NCBI RefSeq assembly: GCF_000149955.1
Contig: NC_030998.1
Location: 1,560,164-1,624,163 of the forward strand
Direction of reading: 5' to 3'
Source: Fusarium oxysporum f. sp. lycopersici 4287
Lineage: Eukaryota; Ascomycota; Sordariomycetes; Hypocreales; Nectriaceae
DNA length: 64,000 bases
Position 1 is the first letter of the stretch; every line of letters starts with the position of its first letter. The translations under genes were made by a program, and so were the position numbers. Of the stretch, positions 9,934-21,030 are shown in pieces. Under the pieces are notes generated by a model. It ran no database searches and was not told the origin of the DNA. It worked only from the letters and a program-made list of their open reading frames with translations.

Positions 9934-12611
9934 ATGGCGGAACTTGCTACCACAGCGCTGGTGGGCAACATACTTCAGTTCCTGGAGGTTGGTATCAAAT
10001 TGTCGGCGACAGCGCGAAGAGCTTACAAGTCTATCGACGGCTGCATAAAGGAAGACAAAGACTTACTTACCGATACGGGACGCTTACATAGCCTGATCAG
10101 CTCTATTCAAACGAACCGATCTCACACACAAGGAAATGGCCAGGCGGCGGTTGACGATAGCGTCGTTCAAGCCGCCAAAGCCTGTGATGAATACGCTTCC
10201 GAACTCACAACCCTACTCGAAACCATGAGCATTCGGCCCGGAGTGACTCGTACCTCAGAGTCTCTCAGAGTCAGTCCCCGTCGAATATTGAAAAATGGGG
10301 ATATTCACGACCTGGAAGCAAAAATGGTTAGTGCGCGGGAAACTCTGATTCTTGGCTTGACAGCAGAATTTTCACAAGTTTCGCTGGCCACGCCTCTCTA
10401 TTTGCCATTCCACTGAGGCCTAATATTAGTTCTAATCAATCATCCGTCATCACTGCCATTAATAAATTAAGAGCCCAAAGCGTCGCGCTGGAAGCCAACA
10501 CCACTACCAAGCTTGAGTCTCTCAAGTCTCTGATCCTAAAAGTCAAACCGAATGATAAAGACTCAACTGTCCAAATGATAGGACATCTTAAGAATCTTCT
10601 CCCTGAAGCCCAACGGGTCAAAAGACAACACAGTTTACTCAAGAGTCTTCTATTTCACACGATCAAACAGGGGCATAACGCTATTCCCGAGCGTCACCAA
10701 GACACGTTCAAGTGGGTATTCGAGCGTGACACCCATCAATTTTGTGAATGGTTGGAATCAGAAAGTGGCTTCTTTTGGGTCAAGGGCAAAGCCGGGAGCG
10801 GAAAATCAACCTTGATGAAGTATCTCTCGGACTCTGCCATCAGTGAACCTCTGGGATCATTAGGAACTTGGCCTGGTTTTTGAGAGTCTCTCCAGCGAAC
10901 AATGTCTCGGACTGAGATTTTGCTTTTTTATTGATGGCCTGGATGAATACACTGCGGGCAGGCAGCGCTATACTGGTACATTTGAGGAGCTGCTCGAACC
11001 ATTGAGAATCCTGGCTAGGTCTGATTCAATCAAGATATGCGTTTCCAGCCGTCCCTGGAATGCATTTGATGAAGAGTTCAAAAACCTGGGCTACAAAATA
11101 CAACTGGAAGGTCTTACAGGGGAAGATATTAGGAACTACGTGAAGGAGGAGCTGGGTGCTGATCCCAATTTTCAAAGGCTATCCAGAACGGATTCTAGAT
11201 GCTCCATGATATCCAACAACATCGTTGAACGGGCTCAAGGAGTTTTCCTTTGGGTCATACTTGTGGTCAATTATTTGAGAGGAGGGCTTCGAAACAACGA
11301 TGATTACTCCGATCTCCTCCAAAGGCTGAATGATCTTCCAGATGATCTCGAAGAGTACTTTAAATACATGCTCCAGACCATCGAAGATGTGTACTGAGAA
11401 AGCACCACGCGAATCTTTAGAACGGTCATCGCCGCAGAACAGTCGTTACCACTTCTCGGCTTCAGCTTCCTCTACCAGGAGATGGGCGATCCCGGCTACG
11501 CAGTTGCAATGTAATCAAAGCACCTGTCAGACGGAACTCATGAGCGCAGTTGCCAACGGTCGAGAACACGGCTCAATGCACGCTGCCGCGATTTACTTTA
11601 TGTCACTGATAACAAGGCAGAGAATGGAGTCTTCAGGTACCAAGTCGACTTTCTTCATCGAACTGTCAGAGACTTCTTCTTAGATAGGAATGTCTTAGAA
11701 GAAATGGTCCAGCAAAGAACCACAAAGAAGTTTGATCCTCATTTGTCATTTTGTAAGGTTATGCTTGCATTGATTAAGACATCATACACGAATGAGATAT
11801 ATTCGGAGAAGGGCAAACACAACCTCTTCCTTGCCGAACGGCTTATGCATTACGCACACAGCGTTGAAGGGACATTCATACAATTTGAAGGGACTGCAAT
11901 CGGACCAGATGCACCAAAAGAGCTTGGTTGAAGTTTTTCGCATTTTAGATAACCTGGAACGAACAAATTGATACCGGTTTGGATCTACTTCTAACAGTTT
12001 GCCGCCGATGAAACGCAGACGCACCAATAGAGAGCCTTTCGACGTGAGAACTTTCTTGGCATCTGCAATCCAGGCCAGGTTGTCACTCTATGTTCAGGAG
12101 CGGCTTCGGAAAGAGCCCCAAGAAATTCGATTGAAAGCTGGTCGTCCCTTGCTCGATTACGCATTTCGACCAGATTCGGGTACGCCGCAGGAAACAAGTG
12201 GACTAGAGCAAGGCCCTGTGGCACCCCTTCTGAGAGTTCTTCTGGATCTCGGGGCTAAGCCAAACCTCAGAGGGTCTGGTTACAAGAAAGACACACCTTG
12301 GGAGCTGTTCCTGGAGTTTTGTTATCAAAATCGCGTAAGAGGGAAAGATTTCGCGTTCATGGAAAATATCGGAGCTGCTATGGAGATTATGATAGCGCGC
12401 GTATGGTGCGAGAGTCGATGGGACCTTCAAATTGTCCGAAAGACTCGCTTGTGAGTTTGCGGAGGTTATTGAGCACCTGAGCATACCGCCCCATTCAGTC
12501 GACAGAATTCGAGACATTATTCAAAAAAGAGATGGAATTCGATGGTTTCTCTGGAATATTATTTCTTTGGTACAACGGTGGATTGAGGTAATGAGAGCCT
12601 TTCTGCAATAG
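9934..12611 (+). pseudogene. NACHT-type STAND (NLR-like) pseudogene
   Basis: Remains of a fungal NACHT receptor-like protein of the kind linked to non-self recognition. In order: an N-terminal STAND-type helical domain (MAELATTALVGNILQFLEVG), a Walker A P-loop (WVKGKAGSGKSTLMKYL, near 10780), a Walker B (RFCFFIDGLDEY, near 10920), the SSRPWNAF segment, a winged-helix region with ARGVFLW-like AQGVFLWV, HRTVRDFF near 11650, and the conserved C-terminal domain to a final stop at 12609-12611. Lesions: frame loss around 10390-10430, a frameshift with most sequence between Walker A and B missing (10860-10900), in-frame stops TGA 11395, TAA 11512 and TGA 11969, a frameshift near 11927, and another near 12450. 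No single open product is possible. The HET pseudogene next to it decays in a similar way. Confidence 0.9.
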
Positions 12612-12767
12612 GCGTCCACGTACAGAGGACTGCAGGCTGTTCCCTGTAGCAAACATCGCTACACCGTGGTCGGGCAACTGAGCTTTATTGCTTGTGACAA
12701 TTAGGGCTAGACGGACGACGATGCCGCTAAGGGTTGAAATTGAAAGAAAAAGGAAATATTAAATAGC

Positions 12768-14569
12768 TCATATAATGTGGACTTCCTCTACAGTGACACT
12801 CCCAGATACCAAATATGTATAGGCTGGGGAAGAGCTGGGGTTACTTATCAGTCCAATACGTTCCATCTGGTTTAGGTTTGTATTGCTCCTTTGAACTACA
12901 AGAGCGTGAAGTCCTTTGTGCATATTCTGTAGTCCCTCAACGAGTGTCAATAATGGAATAATAAACACTGTTTGTAGTTCCTGGACGAAATGAGTTCTGT
13001 CAGGCTTCCAGGTTAGCCTATTGTCATCGATGTGCAGTTCACCATCCCTGTAGACAGCGCTGAGCATTGAGCATTCCAGTGTGATAAAACCATCTGTGAA
13101 CTGACCCGTAGCAGAAGCACCCTTCAAAGAGCACTTTGCTTCTAGCACTCGAGCCCAGGTTCTAAAATTGTTGGATGAAAGATATGGCCAGCAATACAAA
13201 TACTGCTCGTATTCTATTGATCCATTGACAGATGCCCAAGACCAGCTCGGTGCTCGCCATTGCCTATCTTGCAGCTCGTTTGACGTACTGAACCAGCACA
13301 TGTCAAGAAGTAGAGTATCTCTCCACAGCCCTGCCAGATATTCGTGCCCAGTCTTTCGACGTATCGCTTCCGCCAGCCCAGACAAAGCAGGTAGCTTATC
13401 TGAACTGTACGTCAGTCGCAGGTGGGAGTATTGTATGACCATTTCTCGCCAGAGAAGATCCAGTTTCGTATCTAAGTTCCGAGAAGGAGTCTCTTTGATA
13501 TGATCATGGAATTCACCCTTGTCGACCTCTTGAAGCCTGTAGGTCGCGTAGCCGCATTCGCATGTACGGCCATACAGGCACTCCCAAAGAAGTTCCTGGC
13601 GACCAAAGTACAGTGTGCGAGGGGATAGAATCCTCTCCTGATATACCCATCCTCTTGTTAATAAGGGAAAGTCTGGAAGGGCGTGCTCTGGGGTTGCTTT
13701 GCGAAGGGAAATGCTTCATTTATGCATCTTCACCAACCCCTCCAAAGGTACGCCTTGAGGCTGATTGCTAAAAAGACCATCTTCGACTGAGTTGGCCCAC
13801 AAAGGAGCCAAGGTCAAGTATGAGTTGTAGTAAATATCCGACATTTTGCTGAATTCTTCGTTCCAGTCGGCATGGGCAGCACCCGCCTTACCGCCTTCGC
13901 CATGTTGTTGTATGATGCATAGTGCATCGATCCATAGGTACTGCAATTTCAGTGCGCGAGTGATTTCGATAGCGTCTCTGAAGGCTTTCGGCAAGTCGCT
14001 GATGCCGATTCCTTTTTTGTGCTGCTCCATATTTTCGATCGTTGTTGAGATGAAAGGATTAGGTCCCCAGCAATACGAAAGACAGATGTAGTGCCCTCTT
14101 TCGTCGTTCCGCGTTTCTTTGAGAGTGACGGTGGGAGAATCGTCTTGCCCCAGGTCAAGCACCCGCTTGGGAAGAATGGAATCGACAGGGGGGCTACATC
14201 GTGGATTATGAGACCGTGGGTGTTCGTTGATGCATATATCCAGCCAGCGACGAGCAGCAGAAGCCGCATATGAGAGAACTGTTGACTCTGTAAACAGCTG
14301 CGGCCTCTTTAGTTGCCACAGGTTTTCAGTGCCTATCAACAGCACAAGCATGAGCTTTCATCTTCAAAGGACGAGATCTTAACTGACCGTCAAGTCCTTG
14401 CAAGACACAACATTTTTGCTCGTCGCTAAGAACTAATGAAGGGGTTCCTAGGAAGGTTATTTGAGAAAGCTGCAACGGCAGGTCCTTGATGAAACCAAGC
14501 TCATGAAAGTTCCTGGCAATAAATCTGCAAGATGGGCAACTATTTGAGATCCCGCCGATATGATGAGTT
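12768..14569 (-). pseudogene. HET-domain gene with one in-frame TGA, 5' end in gap
   Basis: HET (heterokaryon incompatibility) domain protein read from the gap edge at 14569 down to a stop at 12768. Exon 1 ends at 14388, a 55-nt intron occupies 14333-14387, and the rest is one frame. Domain blocks: YICLSYCWG, LQYLWIDALCIIQQ, and after a linker RGWVYQERILSPRTLYFG, then WRAPSWSWASVNG. All lie in the same frame except for a single TGA at 13716-13718 in the weakly conserved linker. No intron of acceptable length removes it and keeps frame. The protein's start is lost in the N run. HET proteins trigger cell death on non-self recognition; this allele would make a truncated product unless the TGA is an error or read through. 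Confidence 0.85.
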
Positions 14570-14818
14570 NNNNNNNNNNNNNNNNNNNNNNNNNNNNNNN
14601 NNNNNNNNNNNNNNNNNNNNNNNNNNNNNNNNNNNNNNNNNNNNNNNNNNNNNNNNNNNNNNNNNNNNNNNNNNNNNNNNNNNNNNNNNNNNNNNNNNNN
14701 NNNNNNNNNNNNNNNNNNNNNNNNNNNNNNNNNNNNNNNNNNNNNNNNNNNNNNNNNNNNNNNNNNNNNNNNNNNNNNNNNNNNNNNNNNNNNNNNNNNN
14801 NNNNNNNNNNNNNNNNNN
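14570..14818. other. Assembly gap (249 N)
   Basis: Run of N removing the 5' end of the HET gene. Its length differs from the default 100-N gaps elsewhere in the window, so it is probably a size estimate. Confidence 0.99.
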
Positions 14819-15185
14819 ATTGACAGATTGACCGATATATCATGTGATCTTGAGTACAATCCGTAAAGCCGCGGAATTCCCGCTACGCGGGGAGATTCAG
14901 CAAGATACGTAATGGTCGTAAAATCATAAACGAGTAATTCATTATATTCTTTTTATCTATTTAGTATTATAATAAATTTAAATTATACTGATCTTACATA
15001 TTAGATACCCACCTTGGATGCTGTTTCGTAATGACTTGCTGAACGGCAGTAACCGATACCCTTGTCTCAGATTGCCAAGTTTAGCTAAATCTGATGCAAT
15101 AGGTACAGCATTGCCTGAAAAGCTCTTTATTAACCACCGCATAAATGTAAGCACTGGATATTTCATATTGACTGACATGTCAAGA
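14819..15185. other. Short AT-rich spacer after the gap
   Basis: Contains a strongly AT-rich patch at 14935-15005 (TTTAGTATTATAATAAATTTAA-like). No gene seen. Confidence 0.5.
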
Positions 15186-15390
15186 CTCTCCCAACTGAGC
15201 TAAACCCGCCGACAGATACGAATTGAGTTTCGTAAGACACCCATTAGCCGAAGTCGCCCCGATGCATCAGGAACATCACTCCCCCGGACCCCTATAGTGG
15301 CTTCACGGAAGAGAGATATAAGCTCCGCAAATTCCCGGGTAACCCTTCTATCTGCGAGGTCAATCTTGATAGATACATAAGTGGGGTGGC
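15186..15390. repeat. Copy B of the tRNA-Phe-flanking repeat
   Basis: Starts with 24 bases identical to the 5' part of tRNA-Phe (15186-15209 equals 8480-8503), then continues into the same flank with substitutions. The tRNA's anticodon and T arms are missing, so this is a tRNA fragment and not a gene. Confidence 0.7.
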
Positions 15391-15910
15391 GAGACTGGCA
15401 AAGAATCTTCACGTTCTCTACGAAAGAGGTCATTGGCACCGGGCTTATGAGCTGATCGTGTTCAGTGAGTGGCTCATGCAGCACGTCTTCATATCTACCT
15501 GTATTAAATAGACCAGTTCCATTGCAATTATAAAATTTACGCCAGTTTGGAGAGCATCCAATGCGGTGTCGGAATTCCTTCATTAAACTGAAACCGCAAC
15601 CAGAGATTCACGGCTCGCTTATTCTCTACATCCCATTTCACCTTCATCACGTGCGTCCTGATCTCAGATATAAGCATCCTTTGGCCCAAGATCAGACATC
15701 AGACTAAAATAAAAATTAGTTATCACCAGGTATGCAAGGCACTCGACACTTCCATGATGGGAGAAAATGAGCATCGCATATTCCGCCAGGTGCTCCAGAT
15801 CAGGACAGTGTTTCCTCACCTTTCCCCCTGCACCGTCCACCGAGCCACCTCTTTCTATAATGCAACACTTTCTTGTCCTCGAGATACCCAAGCGCATGCG
15901 GCATAACATA
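15200..15910 (-). pseudogene. Unidentified gene relic
   Basis: Minus-strand coding-like pieces. The larger, 127 codons ending at 15200, includes FVENVKILCQSRHP and IKIDLADRRVTREFAELI; another upstream reads HCPDLEHLAEYAMLIFSHHG. They lie in different frames separated by stops. A shorter piece of the same family sits next to tRNA-Phe near 8.7 kb. I do not recognise the family. The position beside a duplicated tRNA fragment suggests that gene and tRNA flank were copied together and then decayed. Confidence 0.4.
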
Positions 15911-16537
15911 AGTACTTCTTCAAAGCATCTGCGAGGGTATCAGCCACCTCCTACCTGTTAGAGCAGAGCAGACATATTCTGTTACCACTAAGAACCTATT
16001 TACCAGGCCATCGCACACCAGGCAATAGATCTGCTAGTACATATCCTCTCTTATAAAGTATAGGGTACTAATATAACATAATAGGTTTCACAGGGTCATC
16101 TCTTAAAGGGAGAATATCCTCAAGCATCTTTCCATGCCATACATCATGAGTCTAGTAGCATGATAACACCTGCAAGGCACTATCAAATGGTGATTCCAGT
16201 CATACAAGAATTAACAGAGCCAATCAAGGTCTCAGTCGGCAGTTACATACTTAATAAATTTTAAATCCCTTAGGGAGATACAGTAGGATTCCTGAACAAA
16301 GGGGTGTCATTACTCCCAGAGCGCACAATTAACTACTATTCTATTATCCTATAACAAGGACCATAGTAAAGAGAAACCCTAGAGTTAATAGATACCTGGC
16401 TGCAAATTATATAGGCTAGAATACGTCGCAGACAATCGAGGGGACTTCGGCCAACATTGCTAAAACAGGGCATAGTTATAAAGACCTAACGCATCGTCCG
16501 CGACTGGGTTTGAACACGAATTCGCTCCTCTTCAAGC
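15911..16537. other. Intergenic, AT-rich
   Basis: No coding signal. Rich in TA steps and short A/T runs, and it looks like degraded sequence leading up to the 5S rRNA gene. Confidence 0.45.
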
Positions 16538-16656
16538 ACATACGACCATACCTACAGGAAAATACGGGATCCCGTCTGCTCTCCCATAGTCAAGCCTGTA
16601 AGGGGCGGATTAGTAGTTGGGTCGGTGACGACCAGCGAATCCCCGCTGTTGTATGT
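16538..16656 (+). rRNA. 5S ribosomal RNA (variant)
   Basis: About 119 nt beginning ACATACGACCATA and ending GTTGTATGT, the usual ends of ascomycete 5S rRNA, which pair over nine positions. The highly conserved internal block TTAGTAGTTGGGTCGGTGAC is present, the GGTCG-GTGA-CGACC hairpin is perfect, and helix II pairs as TACAGG with CCTGTA. A T-run follows directly, as expected for RNA polymerase III termination. Several positions differ from the fungal 5S types I remember, but the helix II differences appear compensated, so it may well be functional. Single dispersed 5S genes among protein genes are normal in Pezizomycotina. Confidence 0.87.
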
Positions 16657-16890
16657 TTTTTAGCTTTTGCAGATAATCTGAAAACTGTCATATCTTTTTT
16701 GCCAGGTGCGTCGAGTCACCAGATACCCGCGGTCGCAATTCTACTTCAATCAGACTGTTTACAACCGCGACCCAGTTTTGCTTTTCCAGGAAGCCACTGT
16801 TCTCATAATATATAAAACTCCATGAGGCTGCGTAGCTATCAATCCCCTCAACGTTGCTCTGGGTTTGTCTAAGAACATTGGGATGTACTT

Positions 16891-17793
16891 CTACACCCAC
16901 TCGGATTCCCAGTGGTTGGTGTACTCAGCCTTGTAAAACTCCCAGTAGTCTGGATACCATCCCGACTGGTGCCAGTCTATGATGGCGACAACACGACAGG
17001 GCCCGCCTTCCGAGACCATTATGTTGCTCTGGTGAAGATCAGCATGAGTGAAAACGACTCCCGGATCGTCTTGTAGTAACTGGCGATAAGGATCGGGTAT
17101 ATCCTTGAGCTCATATCCTTCCCAGTGGGAACCACTTGCAGCTAGCCGTTTAAACAAGAAAGAAAACCAGTCATGGAATTCTTTCAAGGACGAGAATGCT
17201 CCTGCTCTTGGTCGGATCGCATCGGCAAATACAACATCTTGTAGCGGCTCGCGGTTGATTTGTCCTGGCGACTGAACAGCATCATCATTTTTACGGCAGT
17301 CGTACTCTCACGTACCGAGAAACTCATCATTTGAGTCACGTTTTACTTGACGTAGGTCAACTACCATGTCTCGCAATTGATCGCAAATCCCAGTTTTATC
17401 CTCTTTATTCAAAGATTCCCATATTTTCTCCAAGGTCACACCTTCAACCAACTGCATATACAAAAATAATTCTCCTCAATCTTCGGTCCAGCCGTACATC
17501 TCAGGCACAGGGACGCTTGGAAGATGTCGACGTAACCACCAAAGGCACTGGCCTTCCGCAACAGTGACACAAGGCTCTTTGCCAAATTTGACGACCAAGC
17601 CAAGTGACTCGAAGATAACAGTATTCTTTCTATCAAGGACGTGATCGCCAGCTTCACTCTTGACTCGAACTTGATCAGCAGATGGGAAAGTTGCCCCAGG
17701 CCCATTATGTGTGAAGAACATAGAGTCTTTGAATGTAACGCTAGAGCCCTTGAGGAGAGAGTCAACGAAGATCGTAGGCGGCGAGCTTTGCAT
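16891..17793 (-). pseudogene. Aminoglycoside phosphotransferase-like kinase, broken
   Basis: Protein-kinase-like fold phosphotransferase (APH family), common as fungal orphan kinases. From the ATG at 17793 the frame carries a nucleotide-binding lobe (VVKFGKEPCVTVAEGQCLWWL, VPEMYGWTED), then a TGA at 17476-17478, then continues in frame (ELFLYMQLVEGVTLEKIW). A 51-nt GT-AG intron lies at 17265-17315. The catalytic loop VFTHADLHQSNIMV (H-x-D-x-x-x-x-N) and metal-binding IIDWHQSGWYPDYWE follow intact. A TAG at 16891-16893 interrupts again, after which homologous sequence (KYIPMFLDKP and, frameshifted, GIDSYAASWSF) continues to about 16800. Two nonsense codons and a frameshift make it a pseudogene, although the catalytic residues survive. 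Confidence 0.85.
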
Positions 17794-18627
17794 CTTGAAA
17801 GGTCTACATTTGATGATGAGGGGAGAGCATGTTGGTTAGGCACCATTCCTAGAATTTCGTTGTTGGTTCCGCCTTCCAGCGGATGAAAGCCGGGCCGCTA
17901 AATATCCAATCAAGAGTCAAATTTAGTCACCCTGCAACAAACATGTTGCGGAACACAGTTCAGGGTATAACAGCTGATGGCTACAGCCAACTTCAGTCTC
18001 CATGAGATACTCTACTGCAAGACTGTAAGGTAGATGGAGCATGGTAACGAATTATAGCAACGATAAAGAACAGTTCACATATTAATTCCTAGTTACAATC
18101 TGTGAGGAACTTGAAGATATTACTTGGTCAAGCATGTAAGTCGAAGGCTTTGGAACAACACCTGTACACAAAATTTCAAACCCTCTCAATGACCTCGATT
18201 TCCCGCAAAATTCTATGTAACCTTCTATTCTATGATGGCCCAAATCCTTTCAAGTGACTGCTCATAGAGATCACTTGAATGAAATGCATCAAAATGGCGG
18301 CTTGAATTCGGGATACGGCAACTATCCATGCGTCCAGCACCAAAGAATAAGATAAATCCTGTCTGAATAAATCCTGAAGGAGCTGAACCCTGAGGAGAAA
18401 TATGCGATTGGCCAATGAGCTCACCTTGATATCTCCGTGGAGGTATCTCCGGGCGTTCCGATGTGAGATGTCCGTGGGCGGATTTTAAGCTAGAGCTTGC
18501 CTTAAGTCCGTCAGTAGCAACATGAATAGATGGCACAAGAGCACTGCTACATATACCACTTATTTCGTCAAATATCCCCTTGAACCTTCAAATTTGCCAC
18601 CAATGCTCATATAGTATCTGATGCAAC
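17794..18627. other. Intergenic with SDR promoter
   Basis: A 103-codon minus-strand ORF (18225-18536) is open but has no recognisable domain. The right end is the promoter of the SDR gene at 18628. Confidence 0.5.
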
Positions 18628-19439
18628 ATGTCCAAATACAAGCAGCTGGTCCTTATTACCGGTGAGTTGATGCACACGCAGCTTCGCAGACTCTCCATTG
18701 AGATACCCAACTAGGCGCCAATCAAGGCGTCGGCTTCGAAACAGCCAAGAATCTAGTTCTATCTTCCGTCAAATACCATGTCATTATTGGCAGTCGAGAT
18801 GAAGCCAAGGGGGAGATAGCAGCTCGGTCGCTCCAGTCACTCGACGACATCAAAGGAACAGTCTCCAGCATCCAGATTGATGTTACCGATGACAACTCCG
18901 TCGATGCCGCTGCTCAGACTCTAGCCTCTGAATGGGGTAGATTGGATATTCTGGTCAACAACGCTGGTATCATCTCAATGGCCAGCCCTCCAACGCGCGA
19001 AGCTTTCCGCAAGGTTCTCGAGACAAATCTCGTTGGTGCACTAAGCGTCACCGAAGCGTTTCTCCCTCTTCTTCGCAAGTCGGAGCATAAACCTCCTCGT
19101 CTCATCTTTGTCACTTCAAGCACTGGATCCATCACCCATACATCCAACCCTGAATCTCCGCTTCATAGCGCTGGTGCAACGGAATACCGGACTAGTAAAG
19201 CTGGATTGAACATGCTTATGACTATGTACAACATTCGGCTTAAATCAGAGGGTTTCTTGGTATTTGGGGTGGATCCGGGGTTGTGTGCGACAAACTTCAC
19301 CAGTGATGCCGAGTCTCTCAAGCAGCGAGGAGCAGCTGAGCCGGCGGAGGGAGGGGAGCGAATCGCGCGTGTTATTAAGGGTGAGAAGGATGAAGATGTT
19401 GGGAAGGTTATTGGAGTTCAAGGTGTAAACCCGTGGTGA
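18628..19439 (+). CDS. Short-chain dehydrogenase/reductase (1)
   Basis: Classical SDR of 252 aa from exons 18628-18661 and 18715-19439. The splice completes the NAD(P)-binding motif TGANQGVG (residues 11-18). The usual NNAG motif appears as ILVNNAGII, followed by the catalytic serine region (FVTSSTGS) and the Y-x-x-x-K pair in EYRTSKAG (about residue 168). The family oxidises or reduces alcohols, ketones and sugars using NAD(P)H; the substrate is not predictable. The protein is soluble, with no targeting signal. A second SDR of a different subfamily follows on the same strand 374 bp downstream, but the two share little sequence, so they are neighbours and not a recent tandem pair. Confidence 0.93.
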
Positions 19440-19812
19440 TGCTATCGATTTGGTTTACGGGGAACAAGTAGCAAAGGGGACGTATAAGAATGGCGGATAA
19501 CTATTTCTTGGCTCTTGTATGACAGTGTCACCTAAACATAGTTGGATCAGTCCCTGGGTCATCGGCTGGTCCATTATTCTCAAATCACAATCAGGAATTA
19601 GATTATCTCTGAGCTAGAGGTCCCTTTCAAGCAAACATAGCCACGATTAACTAACGTTAGCTGTCAGACTGGTCCCACTGATGCTGACTCAATCCACTAC
19701 GGAGGATCCTGAACCTGGTTCTCACCGCAAGTATAAAACGTGATCCTTACGCTTCTTATCATTAGATTGCTCTGCGATCCTTTGAAAGCCAAATACATAT
19801 ACTTCTAACATC

Positions 19813-20763
19813 ATGGGGTTAACCTGGTTCATCACTGGCTGCTCCAGCGGGTTCGGCGAAGCTCTCGTTCGTCAACTTCGATCTGCAGGCGATAACGTCA
19901 TAGCTACTGGTCGCAACGTCGATACAAAGCTCTCACACCTCAAAGAAACTGGCGCAGCTATTCTAGACCTCGATGTTTCATCCTCTCCCGAGGTCATCAA
20001 GTCCAAGATCGAGGAGGCTTGGAGTATCTACAATGGAATCGATGTTGTCGTCAACAACGCGGGGTATATCCTCAGTGGGGCAGTAGAAGAGCTGACGTGA
20101 GTAACATGGATTGTAAGTTATCATGAAAGCAGCTGATGATAGAATAGTCAAGAAGATATGGAAAAGTCATTCCAGGTCAACTTTCACGGACCTATGAATA
20201 TCACCCGTGCCGTCTTGCCGTACTTGAGGAAGAAGGGATCCGGAACTTTGCTTTTCGTCGGATCTCAAGCTGGATGGCACGCTGATCCCAGTGCATCAGG
20301 ATACTGCGCTAGCAAGTTCGCTCTAGAAGGTAAGTCAACTTGAGCTTTCCGCTCTCCAAACCTTGACCGACTAACACCCTCAGGCGCCGTCGAGTGTCTA
20401 TCCAAAGAACTCGCCATCTTCGCTCGAGGTCTGAAAGTCCTCATCGTCGAGCCAGGATACTGCCGCACCCCGGTTTTCAACAAGATCCAACATGTTGAGG
20501 CTCGTGTTCCAGAGTATGCTCAGTTTAATGAAGCAGTAAGACAGGCTGAGGCGACTTTGACGGAAAGTTCGCCAGGAGATCCCGAGAAGGCTGTTGCTAG
20601 GATGATTGAGCTAGTTAGGGGAGCAGGTTTTGCAGAGGGCAAGAAGGTGCCTTTGAGGGTACCTTTGGGTTCGGATAGTTGGTCGAGAGTGAAGACCAAG
20701 TGCGAGGAGACACTGGAAATTTGCCAGGAATGGGAAGATATGGCGAAGAGCGTGGATATTTAG
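19813..20763 (+). CDS. Short-chain dehydrogenase/reductase (2)
   Basis: SDR of 281 aa from exons 19813-20096, 20148-20329 and 20384-20763 (846 nt), all GT-AG. The N-terminus WFITGCSSGFGEALV gives the cofactor motif TGxxxGxG at residues 8-15. The NNAG motif is VVVNNAGYILSG, and the active site is Y147-x-x-x-K151 in SGYCASKFALEG. This pattern, with a longer C-terminus carrying a P-G-D-P-x-K-A block (SSPGDPEKAVARMIELV), is typical of the large fungal group of oxidoreductases annotated as retinol/17-beta-HSD-like or oxidoreductase,SDR. Substrate unknown. A minus-strand tRNA-Pro lies 177 bp downstream. Confidence 0.94.
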
Positions 20764-20939
20764 GCCATATCGGCCGGCATGAACTGAAATAACAAGAGTT
20801 TAAATCGCAGGACAAGAAATAGGGAACACTATGTATAGTGTTACGAATTTTCAAGTGGATAGAATCAGATAGACAGACAAGAAAATTCAAGCAAAAAGAG
20901 ACGGGCAATTTCTATTTGAATGAAAAACCAAAAGAATAG

Positions 20940-21030
20940 GGTCTGGCCGGGGATTGAACCCGGGACCTCTCGCAAGCTAAGCTATAGGGTTTTCCCTAAG
21001 CGAGAATCATACCACTAGACCACCAGACCG
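20940..21030 (-). tRNA. tRNA-Pro (AGG) with 19-nt intron
   Basis: On the minus strand: acceptor GGTCTGG paired with CCAGACC, anticodon stem CTCGC/GCGAG with loop TTAGGGT (anticodon AGG), and T arm CCGGG-TTCAATC-CCCGG. The 19-nt intron after position 37 contains CCCT, complementary to the anticodon region as in other fungal intron-bearing tRNAs. Confidence 0.93.

Noticed and set aside
14532..14859. ORFs spanning the 249-N gap
   Set aside because: Mostly unknown bases; no evidence of coding on either side beyond the HET segment already described.
18225..18536. 103-codon minus-strand ORF upstream of the SDR
   Set aside because: No domain, no homologous pattern recognised and placed inside the SDR promoter; not supported as a gene.
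18628..20763. Tandem SDR pair as a biosynthetic cluster
   Set aside because: The two SDRs belong to different subfamilies and no backbone synthase is nearby.
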